Part shown: piece after piece, positions 8,980-17,690 of the stretch | Layout: the number at the start of each line of letters is the position of its first letter | Position numbering within the stretch: position 1 is the stretch's first letter | Assembly: GCA_025936045.1 (NCBI GenBank) | Contig: JAICUB010000023.1 | Span: forward strand, 1 to 64,000 | From: Polyangiaceae bacterium | GTDB taxonomy: Bacteria > Myxococcota_A > Polyangia > Polyangiales > Polyangiaceae | Direction: 5' to 3' | DNA: 64,000 bases | Notes under the pieces: generated by a model | What the model was told of the DNA's origin: nothing | The model's input: only the letters and a program-made list of their open reading frames with translations | Databases searched by the model: none | Translations under genes and position numbers: made by a program

Positions 8980-10236
8980 TCACGGCGTGCAGTCGTCGGT
9001 CTCGGTTTCGGGCTCGCGCGGCACACAGACGCCGTCGGCGCACGCGAACGCGGGGTGGCAGATGGTCAGCGAGCCATCGTCGCAGCGGTCTCCCGCGTAG
9101 CCGATGCGCTTGCAGACGGAGGTCGAGCAAGCGTCGTCCGCGCACTCGCATTCGGAGCCGCTCTTGCAGGTGGCCCCGCCCGGCAGCTCTGAGCAGCCTT
9201 CGCCCACCCCGCCTGCACCGAGGCAGAGCGGGGGCATGGCGGACGCATCGCAGCGGAGGCCGGACGCGCAGCTCGTCAACACCGGTGCCCCCGCGGAGGT
9301 GAGGCACGGCTGGCCCTCGCTTTGCGGCGTCCGGCACGTGCCTTCGGCCGGCGTCGCGCCGGGACTGCAAAAAAGGCCGGTCACGCACCAGGACGCGCGC
9401 CCCGTGAGCGCATCGACGCCGCACGCAGCGCCGTCGCCAGGCAGCGCATGACACGTCTCGTCCGGGCCGCAGTAGTTCCCGTCGCGGCAGGGTTCTTCGG
9501 TGCATGCTTCACCGGCGTCGGGATATTGGGTGCAGGTCCCCGCGTTCGCGGCCGGCGGCAGGCTGCAATAAGATGCCGTGGGGCAGTCGACGTTACCGGT
9601 GCATGCTTCGCCAACCTGCTCGGGCGGAGCGCCGGGATCCGGCGCCGCGACGCACTTTGCGTTCGGACCGCAATAGAGTCCGGCCGCGCACACGACCCCT
9701 TCGAACGTACAAGGCTCGCCGACGCCGACGCTCTTTGCGCATGCCCCGCACGGCGCTCCGACGCACGTCTGCGACGCACACTGCACCGAGAAATCGCAAT
9801 GTTCACCGCCTTCTAGCGTGCCGGTGGGGGCGCACGAAGGCGCCTGGTAGTGGTTGATCGCGGTGCACGAAAACGTCGCATAGGCGTCGGCGCACGCGAG
9901 CAAGCCCGCAACGGTGGCGGTCGAGCCCGGCGCAAACGTCGCGTCGGGGCACGCTCGTGTGAATGCGAAGCAGTCCCCGGGGTCGTATCCCCCGCACTCC
10001 GCGCCGCGCTTGCACGCGGCGGTGAGGTACGCGATGCACGCTTCGGCTCGGCTCGCGCTCTCCGCCCCCGAGCTACCGGTCATGCCATTGCTGCCGGCAT
10101 CTCCGCCGCTTCCGTCGGCGGGCGCGCTCGTGTCCGATCGCCGACTTCTCCCGCACGCGGCGACCGCGCCCCACGCGAGAAGCAAGACGACCGCGCCGTG
10201 CAGGCGCGGTCTCGAGTGATTCCTTCGAGCGCTCAC
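8980..10236 (-). CDS. Cys-rich lipoprotein
   Basis: A 418-residue protein starting at GTG. The N-terminus has a hydrophobic stretch and lipobox (VVLLLAWGAVAACG), followed by a Ser/Gly/Asp-rich linker. The rest contains dozens of cysteines in short repeated units of the kind GxxCxxxxxCxxxxxC (for example GEACTGNVDCPTASYC). This is a disulfide-rich architecture frequent in myxobacterial surface lipoproteins, and no enzymatic motif is visible. It begins six bases after the sthA stop codon, so it may be co-transcribed. It converges on the cytochrome gene. Confidence 0.85.
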   Translation of the reverse strand: MSARRNHSRPRLHGAVVLLLAWGAVAACGRSRRSDTSAPADGSGGDAGSNGMTGSSGAESASRAEACIAYLTAACKRGAECGGYDPGDCFAFTRACPDATFAPGSTATVAGLLACADAYATFSCTAINHYQAPSCAPTGTLEGGEHCDFSVQCASQTCVGAPCGACAKSVGVGEPCTFEGVVCAAGLYCGPNAKCVAAPDPGAPPEQVGEACTGNVDCPTASYCSLPPAANAGTCTQYPDAGEACTEEPCRDGNYCGPDETCHALPGDGAACGVDALTGRASWCVTGLFCSPGATPAEGTCRTPQSEGQPCLTSAGAPVLTSCASGLRCDASAMPPLCLGAGGVGEGCSELPGGATCKSGSECECADDACSTSVCKRIGYAGDRCDDGSLTICHPAFACADGVCVPREPETETDDCTP

Positions 10237-10242
10237 GTCGCC

Positions 10243-11652
10243 TCAGTGCGCGCGCGCCGCGAGCTTTCCGAGGCAGTGGTACGCAGCGTACTTGTAGCTG
10301 TCGCTGAGGGTCGGGTAGTTGAACACCATGTCGATGAAGAGGTCGACGGTCGCGCCGAGCGTGACGGCGACTTGGCCGACGTGGACGAGCTCGCTCGCGC
10401 GCTCGCCGATGACGTGGACGCCGAGGAGTTTCCGCGTTTGGGCGTCCACGACGAGCTTGGTGACGCCGTCGAGGTCACCCGTGATCATGCCGCGCGGGTT
10501 TTCGGCGAAGAGCGAGCGACCGATCACGTACTCGATGTTCTTTTCCTTGCAGGTCTCTTCCGTCTCGCCAAAGCTCGAAACCTCGGGAATCGTGTAGATG
10601 CCGTAGGGCATCTGGCTCGCGACGGCCGTTTTGTAGGTGAAGCCGAAGGCGTGGCACACGGCGACGCGCCCCTGCTCCATCGAGACGGACGCAAGCGCGG
10701 GGAAGCCCACGATGTCGCCCGCCGCGAGGACGTGCGGGACGTTCGTGCGAAACTGCCCGTCGACCGGGATGTAGCCGCGCGAGTCGGTCTTCACGCCGGC
10801 GCGCTCGAGGCCGAGCTCGTTCGAGCGGCCGCTGCGACCGGCGGCGTAGAGGAGCTGCTCGCTTTCGAGGGTGCGGCCGTCGGAGAGGTCGGCTTGGACT
10901 CTATCGTCGACGCGGCGTACGCCCTTCCAACGTACGTTTTGCACGAGCACGATGCCGAGCTTCTGCATCGCGGCCTTGAGCCGCCCGACGATTTCGAGAT
11001 CGAGGAACGGCAGAATTTCGGCGCGCGCGTCGACGAGCGTGAGCTTGGTGCCGAGGGCGGCGAACATGCAGGCGTACTCGCAGCCGATCACGCCGCCGCC
11101 GAGCACGATCATCGACGCGGGCAGCCGATCGATGGTGAGGATCTCGTCGCTGTCGTGGATCTGCGTGTCGGCGAAATCGATGTCCGGCGGGCGAAACGGC
11201 GCCGATCCGGTGGCGATCAGCACGAAATCACCCGTGACGACGCGCTCGCCGTCCAGGGTCGCGATGCTGATGGTGTGCGGATCGAGAAAGCGGCCGCGCC
11301 CGCGCTGGTACTCGACGTGGTGGCGCGCGAAATTTTGGCGAAAATGCTTCGATTCTTCGTCGGCGATCGCGCGCTTGCGCGACATCAGGTGCTGCAGCGT
11401 CGCTCGCGGCTCGAGCTCGACGGCGACGCCGTAAAGCTCGCGCGCGTGGTACCCCGAGAGGTAGAGCGCGGTCTCGCGCAGTGTCTTGCTCGGGAGCGTG
11501 CCGGTGTGCACGGCGGCGCCGCCCGGCTCCGGCTCGGCCTCGATGACGAGCACCTTTTTCCGGAAGTACGCCGCTTGCGCCGCCGCCTTCTCGCCGGCAG
11601 GCCCCGCTCCGATGATCACGAGATCGTACGACGTTTCGTTCGTGTCGGACAT
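10243..11652 (-). CDS. sthA: Soluble (Si-specific) NAD(P)+ transhydrogenase
   Basis: A 469-residue cytoplasmic flavoprotein of normal length for SthA/UdhA. It exchanges reducing equivalents between NADPH and NAD+. An N-terminal FAD-binding GxGxxG (VIIGAGPAGEKAA) is followed by GGAAVHTGTLPSKTLRE. The redox-active CxxxxC of the related dihydrolipoamide dehydrogenases and glutathione reductases is absent here, as expected for transhydrogenases. A second nucleotide-binding motif is VLGGGVIGCEYA. AAGDIVG and the C-terminal dimerisation domain, with NYPTLSDSYKYAAY, complete the fold. The start is an ATG 106 bp downstream of the RNase HII-like gene on the same strand. Confidence 0.95.
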   Translation of the reverse strand: MSDTNETSYDLVIIGAGPAGEKAAAQAAYFRKKVLVIEAEPEPGGAAVHTGTLPSKTLRETALYLSGYHARELYGVAVELEPRATLQHLMSRKRAIADEESKHFRQNFARHHVEYQRGRGRFLDPHTISIATLDGERVVTGDFVLIATGSAPFRPPDIDFADTQIHDSDEILTIDRLPASMIVLGGGVIGCEYACMFAALGTKLTLVDARAEILPFLDLEIVGRLKAAMQKLGIVLVQNVRWKGVRRVDDRVQADLSDGRTLESEQLLYAAGRSGRSNELGLERAGVKTDSRGYIPVDGQFRTNVPHVLAAGDIVGFPALASVSMEQGRVAVCHAFGFTYKTAVASQMPYGIYTIPEVSSFGETEETCKEKNIEYVIGRSLFAENPRGMITGDLDGVTKLVVDAQTRKLLGVHVIGERASELVHVGQVAVTLGATVDLFIDMVFNYPTLSDSYKYAAYHCLGKLAARAH

Positions 11653-11758
11653 CCGAAGGCGACCTTACACCCAAGCTCGCTCCGCTGTCGCTCCGCTCCG
11701 AGCTCGTGCGAGCGCTGCGTGATGCAGCCGCTCGTGAGCGCACGTAGGGCGCTCGGGG

Positions 11759-12730
11759 CTATTCGAGTTCGGTGAGGGCGGAGCCCGGGGCGTCGCGTTC
11801 GCGCTCGAAGCAGGTGTCCGGCATTTTGCGGCGCTTGCGGACGAGGGCGGTGCGCTCGACGAAGGAGCCGCTCACGGGGTCGTGGTAGCCGCTCGGGCGC
11901 GTTTCGGGGTCGAAGCTCGGGTAGTGGCGCGCGATGCGCGTCATGAAGAGCTCGCGCACGTATTTGCCGACGAGCGAGGCGAGCATGACGAGCGGATCGC
12001 TCGCGTCGGCGTCGCGCACGAACGCGATTTCGCCGACGCCGGGGAAGCGATAGCTCGAGCGCGCATGGCCTTCGTCGAGCACGTTGTGGAGCCAGCCGCC
12101 GAGCGGCCCGAAAAAACGCGAGTACTCGTTCATGCCTCCGACCTTGCCGCAGACGGCGACGACGTCGGCGGCCGCTTCCTTGCGGAGGGCGAGCACGAGC
12201 CGCTCCATCGCGTGCAGATCCGAGACGAAGCGGTTGTGTCCGGCGCGGCGCGCGCGGTTGAGCGTGTCGGTGCAGAGCACGCTCGAGCGCACGGCGAGGA
12301 GCTCGACGCCGCGGTCCGCAAGGAGCGCGCGATGGCGAGCGACGCGCTTTCGGAGCGCGGCTTCGGCCGTGAACGCCTCGCCGCCGGCGCTCCAGCACTG
12401 AGCTTCGGCGTGCTTCGGGCAACGCTCGCTGAGCTTCGGGACGCCTTCGAGCGACAGCCGTTCGAAGAGCGCGCTCGGCGTCTCCGCGTCCGGCGCCGCG
12501 ACCTCGCGCGCCCAGGCTTCACCGAGGCGCACGTCGGCGTGCGACAGGAGCCGCTTCGAATCGTCGAGCGAAGCGCGGATCGATTTCGGCAAGCGCTTCG
12601 CGAGCGTCGCCACGCCGTCGGCGTTCGCGCGCGCGAGCACCCCCGTCACGACGAGCGGCCCGAGTCGCGACCCGAGTCCATTTTCGTCGACGCCGATCCG
12701 AAAGGGTGAAGTGCTGCCGCGGGTCGTCAC
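11759..12730 (-). CDS. Divergent RNase HII-like protein
   Basis: A 323-residue protein with a GTG start, longer than usual RNase HII (about 200-260). It begins with the family signature GVDENGLGSRLGPLVVTGV, carrying the first two acidic residues D15 and E16, followed by DDSKRLL. Later segments match the family in order: VRSSVLCTDTLNRARR, then ADVVAVCGKVGG and PLVMLASLVGKYVRE. At the third catalytic position, usually IDG or VDG, the sequence reads VCG (C194). At the fourth, usually RD, it reads RE (E260). There are also insertions around 75-140. It may be a nucleic-acid-binding paralogue or a repurposed nuclease rather than the housekeeping enzyme. Alignment was by eye. Confidence 0.7.
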   Translation of the reverse strand: MTTRGSTSPFRIGVDENGLGSRLGPLVVTGVLARANADGVATLAKRLPKSIRASLDDSKRLLSHADVRLGEAWAREVAAPDAETPSALFERLSLEGVPKLSERCPKHAEAQCWSAGGEAFTAEAALRKRVARHRALLADRGVELLAVRSSVLCTDTLNRARRAGHNRFVSDLHAMERLVLALRKEAAADVVAVCGKVGGMNEYSRFFGPLGGWLHNVLDEGHARSSYRFPGVGEIAFVRDADASDPLVMLASLVGKYVRELFMTRIARHYPSFDPETRPSGYHDPVSGSFVERTALVRKRRKMPDTCFERERDAPGSALTELE

Positions 12731-12811
12731 GCTGCGCCGCGAGTGTATCCGCAGAACGGCTCTGGCGCCCCGGCTTTACGCCCTTGCGGAACCTGGTGTA
12801 TCCCTGAAGTC

Positions 12812-13279
12812 ATGGCGGAAAAGACTCGCTTGGGACGAGACGTGTACGTAGCGCTCGCGGCCGTGGGGTGGGCGGACGGCAAGCTCGAAGCGGACGAAGC
12901 CGACGCCATCGTACGCTGCGCGGCCGAGGAAGGGCTCGAGCTCGAGGAGCTCGCGGCGATCGAGGCCGCGACCAAGAGCCCGATCGATCTCGGAGTCATC
13001 GACCGCAGCGGTTTGTCGAAGGAAGACCGCCTGTACGTCTACGGCGTCGCGGCGTGGATCGCGCGGATGGACGGCGTCGTTTCCGACGGCGAAAAAGCCG
13101 CGCTCGAGCAGCTCGCTAACGCGCTCAAGGTTCCTGAGCGCGCCCGGCAGATCGTCGATCAGATCGTCGAGACGGTGGCGGTCGAGTCGGGCGACAACCG
13201 CCCGTCGCGCTACGACCTCGGCGCGCTACGCACGATCATCGGCGAACGCCTGAAAGCCGCCGAGCAACAGCGACGCTGA
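12812..13279 (+). CDS. TerB-like tellurite-resistance-domain protein
   Basis: A 155-residue cytoplasmic protein from the ATG at 12812; an upstream in-frame extension to 12743 looks non-coding. It is all-alpha, with the TerB/DUF533 hallmark of two acidic loop motifs at the start of helices: WADGKLEADEADAI near the N-terminus and MDGVVSDGEKAALEQL later. These acidic sites bind metal in TerB relatives. The C-terminus is charged and helical. There is no ter operon nearby, so tellurite resistance itself is not implied. It is transcribed divergently from the RNase HII-like gene. Confidence 0.82.
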   Translation: MAEKTRLGRDVYVALAAVGWADGKLEADEADAIVRCAAEEGLELEELAAIEAATKSPIDLGVIDRSGLSKEDRLYVYGVAAWIARMDGVVSDGEKAALEQLANALKVPERARQIVDQIVETVAVESGDNRPSRYDLGALRTIIGERLKAAEQQRR

Positions 13280-13370
13280 GCGCCGTGATGGTGTCAGACC
13301 GGCGCCCCGGCGAGCTCGGGGTCGACGGCACACCCGGCATGGCGCCGAGCTTGCGGTCAGCGTGCGAACG

Positions 13371-13952
13371 TCACGCGAGGAGCTCGGTCTTCGCGACGGG
13401 AAAGCCGTCAGGGCGGCGGACGGCGTAGGAGAGCGCGAGGATTTCGACGAGCACGACACGGTAGACGCCGTGCACGTCGTCCACGTCGATTTGCTCGGCG
13501 TGCGCCTCGAGCGTCGCGTCGATGTGCTCGTGGACGAACGCGAGGATGTGCGGCTGTTCCATGGCCACCACGTCGTCCGTATCGAGAGATTCCGCGGGAT
13601 CCGTGCGGCGGAGCTCTTCGTCCAGGCTCAATAGCTCGCCCGTGGCGCGGATTTGCTCCTCCGTCACGGCGTCGAGGTGCTGGCCGTGGGCCCGCTCGAA
13701 CGCCAGCCACACCGTGAGCGCCAAAAAGTACCCGAGGGCGAGCGCCGTCTCGTCGAGCGGCTCCCCCAGCACCTCCGCGAGGTGGGCCGCCAAGGCCGGT
13801 TGGGAGCGCTCGAAACGCTCGAACGCCTCGTCGAGCTGGGCGCGCGCCTCTTCGTCGTCCTCTGCGAGGCTCTCACGCACGCTTTGGAGCGAGTGAGCCG
13901 GAACCGTGGCGTAGGCGGGAACGGGGCGAATGGCCGTGCGACGAACCCACAA
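13371..13952 (-). CDS. hypothetical helical protein
   Basis: A 193-residue protein read from a TTG at 13952; a GTG about 24 codons further in is an alternative. It is strongly acidic and helical, with no signal peptide. A conserved-looking core is LGEPLDETALALGYFLALTV, then WLAFERAHGQHL. The C-terminal part alternates acidic and hydrophobic residues (HILAFVHEHIDATLEAHAEQ). I do not recognise a family. It converges on the TerB-like gene with about 90 bp between stops. Confidence 0.7.
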   Translation of the reverse strand: MWVRRTAIRPVPAYATVPAHSLQSVRESLAEDDEEARAQLDEAFERFERSQPALAAHLAEVLGEPLDETALALGYFLALTVWLAFERAHGQHLDAVTEEQIRATGELLSLDEELRRTDPAESLDTDDVVAMEQPHILAFVHEHIDATLEAHAEQIDVDDVHGVYRVVLVEILALSYAVRRPDGFPVAKTELLA

Positions 13953-14058
13953 GATGATCTGAACCTAGCACGGCCGCTCGACCCCACGCGCGGCTCGCAC
14001 CTGCTCTCGTCAGAGCTTCCTCGATTTTCCTCGAAGCCGGCGTAGGCTCCGCCCCGAC

Positions 14059-15936
14059 TTGACCGAAATAGCTCAGGAAAACTCGCCGAACCCCCCGGGC
14101 AAATTTCCCCGCGCGGCGCGCCGTTCGTTGCCCGCCATCGCGGCGCTACTCGTCATCGTTGGGGCGCTGTTCTTACCCTGGCTCGACGCGCGGAGCGCTG
14201 GGCCGGATCGCGTGCTCGGCGGCGTAACACTCGGGGGAACGACGATCGCGCGCCACACGCGCGGCGAGCTCGACGCCGACCTAGGCGTGTACGCGCGCAC
14301 ACTCGACGCTTCGGCGCGCAAGAGGGGAGTGACGCTCGCCGGCAAGCGCTTCGTGCTCGAGCCGAAAGACTTGGGTCTCGGCATCGACGTGGCGCGGACG
14401 CGCGAGCGGGCGCTGGCGGTCGGGCGTGAGGGCGGCTTCGCGTCGCGCGTGGTGAGCTATTGGCGGCGGCGGAGCACGCCCGTGGACGTGCGAGGCGTAG
14501 CCGTCCTCGACCGGAAGCTCTTCGGCGAGAAGCTCGAGACGTGGGAAGAGAGTGCGCTCCCCGATCGCGCGTTCACGGGCGGGCTCGCGCTGACGAACGG
14601 CGAAGTGCGCGAGCTCGCGCCGAAAGCCGGGCGCCGCGTAGCGCGAACGGCCGCCGAACAGGCGCTGCTCGCGGCGTTCGTCGCGCCCGCCGCGAGCGAC
14701 GTGAGCCTGCCGCTCGAGACCGCTCCGGCGCCGCTACCCGCGGACGCCGCGCACGCCGCCGCGACCGAAGCGCGCACGCTGCTCGCCGCGCCGCTCACGT
14801 TGCGCTCGAGCGACCCCGTGGCCTCGATGACGCTCTCGCCGTCCGAGCTCGGCTCGGTGCTCACGACGGAGCGCACCGACACGGGGTTGCGGCTCGGGTT
14901 CGTCGCCGAGGCGCTCGCGAAGCTCTGCGAGAACGTGCGAAAAAGCGTGGAGGCGGAGCCGCTCAACGCGAAATTCGAGGTGTCACCGGCGGGCGTCGTG
15001 AGTGTCGCGCCGAGCCGGCCGGGGCTGCGCGTCGAGCTCGAGCGCGTGCCGGACGCGCTGCGGGCGGCCGCCGCGAACCCTGAGCACGTCGCGGAGTTGC
15101 CGCTCGCGCACCGACCCGAGCCGACGCTCACGACCGCGCAAGCCGAAGCGCTCGGTGTGCGCGGTCTCGTGAGCTCCTTCACGACGCGTCATCCCTGCTG
15201 CCAGCCGCGCGTCTCGAACATCCACCGCATCGCGGACATCCTCGACGGTACCGTCGTTTTGCCCGGCGAAACCGTGTCGGTGAACGCGCTGGTCGGCCCG
15301 CGCACGCTCAAAGCCGGCTTCGTCCCCGCGCCGACCATCGAGGAAGGCGAAATGGTGGACAGCATCGGCGGCGGCATCAGCCAATTCGCGACGACGTTCT
15401 TCAACGCGCTCTTCCACGGCGGCTACGACATCATCGAGCGCCAGCCGCACTCCTATTGGTTCCCGCGCTACCCCATGGGCCACGAAGCGACGCTGTCGTG
15501 GCCGAAGCCCGACATCATCTTCAAGAACGACACTGCCGCCGGTCTCCTGATCAAAACCTCCTACACGGACACCTCCATCACCGTGAAGCTCTACGGCGAC
15601 AACGGCGGCCGCAAAGTGAGCGCCAAAGTCTCCGAGCGCCAAAACATCGTCCCCGCGCCGCTCGAAATCATCCCGAACCCGCACGTGACGCCCGACGAAG
15701 AGCACGTGAAGGAGCCAGGCAGCATCGGCTGGTCCGTCATCGTCTCGCGCATCCTCACGTTCCCCGACGGCACGAAGAAGGAAGAGAAGCGGCGCGTCAC
15801 GTACAAGTCCCGCCCGCGCCGCGTCGAGATCCATCCGTGTCGCATCCCGGAAGGCGAGCGGGGCTACACCGGACAACCCTGTCCGGTGCCGGCCAATTCG
15901 GAGGCGGATGCCGCGGATGCGGTGTCGAATTTGTGA
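14059..15936 (+). CDS. VanW family protein with peptidoglycan-binding-like N-terminus
   Basis: A 625-residue protein with a TTG start. A transmembrane signal anchor lies at about 24-42 (LPAIAALLVIVGALFLPWL). The region about 60-360 resembles the repeated YoaR/PG-binding-4 domains that precede VanW in many bacteria. The VanW domain begins near 375 with HPCCQPRVSNIHRIADILDG and continues through LPGETVSVNALVGPRT, DSIGGGISQFATTFFNA and RQPHSYWFPRYP. VanW proteins sit outside the membrane and are linked to cell-wall metabolism, though the reaction is not established. The C-terminus is a short G5-like strand-rich tail. This is not evidence of vancomycin resistance. Confidence 0.9.
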   Translation: MTEIAQENSPNPPGKFPRAARRSLPAIAALLVIVGALFLPWLDARSAGPDRVLGGVTLGGTTIARHTRGELDADLGVYARTLDASARKRGVTLAGKRFVLEPKDLGLGIDVARTRERALAVGREGGFASRVVSYWRRRSTPVDVRGVAVLDRKLFGEKLETWEESALPDRAFTGGLALTNGEVRELAPKAGRRVARTAAEQALLAAFVAPAASDVSLPLETAPAPLPADAAHAAATEARTLLAAPLTLRSSDPVASMTLSPSELGSVLTTERTDTGLRLGFVAEALAKLCENVRKSVEAEPLNAKFEVSPAGVVSVAPSRPGLRVELERVPDALRAAAANPEHVAELPLAHRPEPTLTTAQAEALGVRGLVSSFTTRHPCCQPRVSNIHRIADILDGTVVLPGETVSVNALVGPRTLKAGFVPAPTIEEGEMVDSIGGGISQFATTFFNALFHGGYDIIERQPHSYWFPRYPMGHEATLSWPKPDIIFKNDTAAGLLIKTSYTDTSITVKLYGDNGGRKVSAKVSERQNIVPAPLEIIPNPHVTPDEEHVKEPGSIGWSVIVSRILTFPDGTKKEEKRRVTYKSRPRRVEIHPCRIPEGERGYTGQPCPVPANSEADAADAVSNL

Positions 15937-16100
15937 AGCTCGATTTGCAAGGAGGACGCGCTTTACCTGGATCGGACCTCGGCAGGCATCTCGTGCTCGA
16001 GCTCGTGGTGTATTCGGGTACCGAGCGCTTTCCGTTGAGCGGCGACCGAGATGCAGTCGGCCGACGTGAGCTCGCCGCGTTGCTCGCGAAAGCGCCATGA
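15933..16100 (+). CDS. possible small ORF coupled to the VanW gene
   Basis: A 55-codon frame whose GTG overlaps the VanW TGA as GTGA. The predicted peptide has a plausible hydrophobic core (HLVLELVVYSGTERFPL) and an Ala/Leu-rich tail, and many codons end in G or C. I recognise no family. The overlap geometry is the main reason to list it. It could equally be a fortuitous frame downstream of the VanW gene. Confidence 0.3.
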   Translation: MKLDLQGGRALPGSDLGRHLVLELVVYSGTERFPLSGDRDAVGRRELAALLAKAP

Positions 16101-16312
16101 CGATTCTACCACGGCCCAGTCCGCGCGACGCGGATTGAGGGGCGTGCGATCGGACGTGAAGCGAAGGCCTATGCGCAAGACGAGCGAACCGTAGAGGTAC
16201 GCGTAACGGCAAAATAACACCGCTCAGGCGGCCATCGGCGCTATTCAACGCGAGCCTTAGTCGTGACGTTCGGTCGCTCTTGTCTCGCGTCCCCCCAAGC
16301 CTTCGAGGTCCA
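15937..16312. other. mostly non-coding gap after the VanW gene
   Basis: Apart from the possible small frame ending at 16100, this 376-bp gap shows no gene I can support. It is AT-richer than its surroundings, for example around 16190-16260. It probably holds the promoter of the gene starting at 16313. No clear terminator or RNA gene was found. Confidence 0.5.
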
Positions 16313-16960
16313 ATGGATGCTGCACAACGCTCCCGGAAGGCGTTCGGCTATGCAATATTACTAGCGGGCTTGACTGCCTCCGCTATTCTGCTCGTCGCGC
16401 CGTCGCGTACTGCCAAATCCTCACGCCCGGCGCGCGCGAGCTACCCGCCCGCGAACCCGTCTGCCGAAATCCAGCGCCGTCTGGAGAGTATGGAAGCACA
16501 GATTTCCGCGTTGAAGAGCGGCGCTCTAGCGCAGCAGCCCGCGCCGCCAACGCCACCCCCGTCGGTCGTAACGACGTCTGTCCCGCCAGCGCCTGGTACG
16601 GCGCCAGTGTTGACCGAGGAAGAATCGGCTGAACGACTGCAGCAAGAAATCGAGCGACGATATGCGCTGCTCGAGAGGCGGTTCGCCGAAGAGCCCGGTG
16701 ACGACTCCGGCAGCATGCGAGAGGAGCAAGGCATTCGAGAGCGTATCCAAGTCTTGCAGGGCTACGAACTCTCGAAGCTCGAATGTCGCTATACCATGTG
16801 CCGCTTGGAGGTTACCGTCGCGGCGGCGAATGCGGCTGACGTGTTGTCCCGGCTCGGTTTCGTCGAAGGGGGAGAAATAAGGCGGCGGCAGGACGGCTCG
16901 TTCCTCGTCTTCGCCGGGCGGGAAGGTTTTCCGTTTCAGGAGGTGAATCGCGTGAACTGA
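16313..16960 (+). CDS. membrane-anchored coiled-coil protein with CxxxxC motif
   Basis: A 215-residue protein from the ATG at 16313. The frame also opens from a TTG 33 bp upstream. A transmembrane anchor at about 12-32 (AFGYAILLAGLTASAILLV) is followed by a coiled-coil stretch, a Pro-rich linker (PAPPTPPPS), a second helical coiled coil (EEESAERLQQEIERRYALLE), and a small C-terminal domain containing LECRYTMCRLEV. Pairs of cysteines in this CRxxxCR setting recur in hypothetical myxobacterial envelope proteins and probably form a disulfide in the periplasm. No function can be assigned. Confidence 0.7.
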   Translation: MDAAQRSRKAFGYAILLAGLTASAILLVAPSRTAKSSRPARASYPPANPSAEIQRRLESMEAQISALKSGALAQQPAPPTPPPSVVTTSVPPAPGTAPVLTEEESAERLQQEIERRYALLERRFAEEPGDDSGSMREEQGIRERIQVLQGYELSKLECRYTMCRLEVTVAAANAADVLSRLGFVEGGEIRRRQDGSFLVFAGREGFPFQEVNRVN

Positions 16961-17016
16961 AGTGATTGTGTTGCGGATATCAGTTGAAGCCTATTCAGTC
17001 GACGGAAGGAGAAGCA

Positions 17017-17502
17017 ATGGAGATCATGAAAGGCAAGTTGATGGGTGGAACAGCAGTGAGGCTGGGGTTTTGCTTGGCGTCCCTATTGTTCGCATCGACG
17101 GCTACTGCAGATAGCATCGTGGTGTACTCGGGATACGCATGCTTAGGGGTCTCGACTACCGGCAGTCAAAGCGGTTTTAGTGAAGGGGCCGGCTTCGGGT
17201 CCTTCACACGTTGTCCATTGACGCGCATCAATGCCGACGACACCACCGACATCACTGGCATCTACGTTCGCGTTCGCGACAGCAGCACCACCCAGGCTAT
17301 CAGTTGCTATGCCATTAGCTGCGACGCCACGGGTGCCACCTGCAGCCAGGGGTCGTCTGCTGCAACGGGTACAACTACGATCGGCGACCAGTCGCTCCAC
17401 ATTGGTAGCGTCAGCGCGTACAACACCGGGTACGCGTATATTCACTGCAACGGCGCGAGCGATGCTCAGAATGCCATCTACTCGTATCGCGCCACCGATT
17501 GA
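17017..17502 (+). CDS. small secreted protein
   Basis: A 161-residue protein. The ATG at 17017 is chosen because a strong Shine-Dalgarno (GGAAGGAGAAGCA) precedes it and a signal peptide follows (LGFCLASLLFASTATA, cleavage near ADS). The mature part is about 125 residues, Gly/Ser/Thr-rich with six to seven cysteines, and strand-rich (DITGIYVRVRDSS, SVSAYNTGYAYIHC). It would be exported and probably disulfide-bonded. No family is recognised. Codon use is less GC-biased than in neighbouring housekeeping genes. Confidence 0.72.
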   Translation: MEIMKGKLMGGTAVRLGFCLASLLFASTATADSIVVYSGYACLGVSTTGSQSGFSEGAGFGSFTRCPLTRINADDTTDITGIYVRVRDSSTTQAISCYAISCDATGATCSQGSSAATGTTTIGDQSLHIGSVSAYNTGYAYIHCNGASDAQNAIYSYRATD

Positions 17503-17690
17503 TGGGTCCTGGCGCTCGTTCGTTGCTAAGAGCTGGTCTTTACGCCCAGCGTTGACTGCTCCCTTGCGGGACGGCGCGTAACTCTCTGCTGCGAGCCGCC
17601 CCGCTGGGCTTTCGAATGTTGAGAGCGCGCGCCAGTCCGGCTAGACTTTACCCGAGACGGAAGCGCAAGGCATCAGCCAGGGGTGCAGGA

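Noticed and set aside
9850..11775. 641-codon plus-strand frame opposite sthA
   Set aside because: Antisense shadow of sthA and the Cys-rich lipoprotein gene; composition is Arg/Ala/Asp-rich with no motif.
12812..13279. Tellurite-resistance operon
   Set aside because: Only a TerB-like domain protein; no other ter genes nearby.
14059..15936. Vancomycin resistance
   Set aside because: VanW is a family name; no vanA/H/X genes are present.
15963..16220. 85-codon minus-strand frame
   Set aside because: No motif and no ribosome site; it overlaps the likely promoter area of the next gene.
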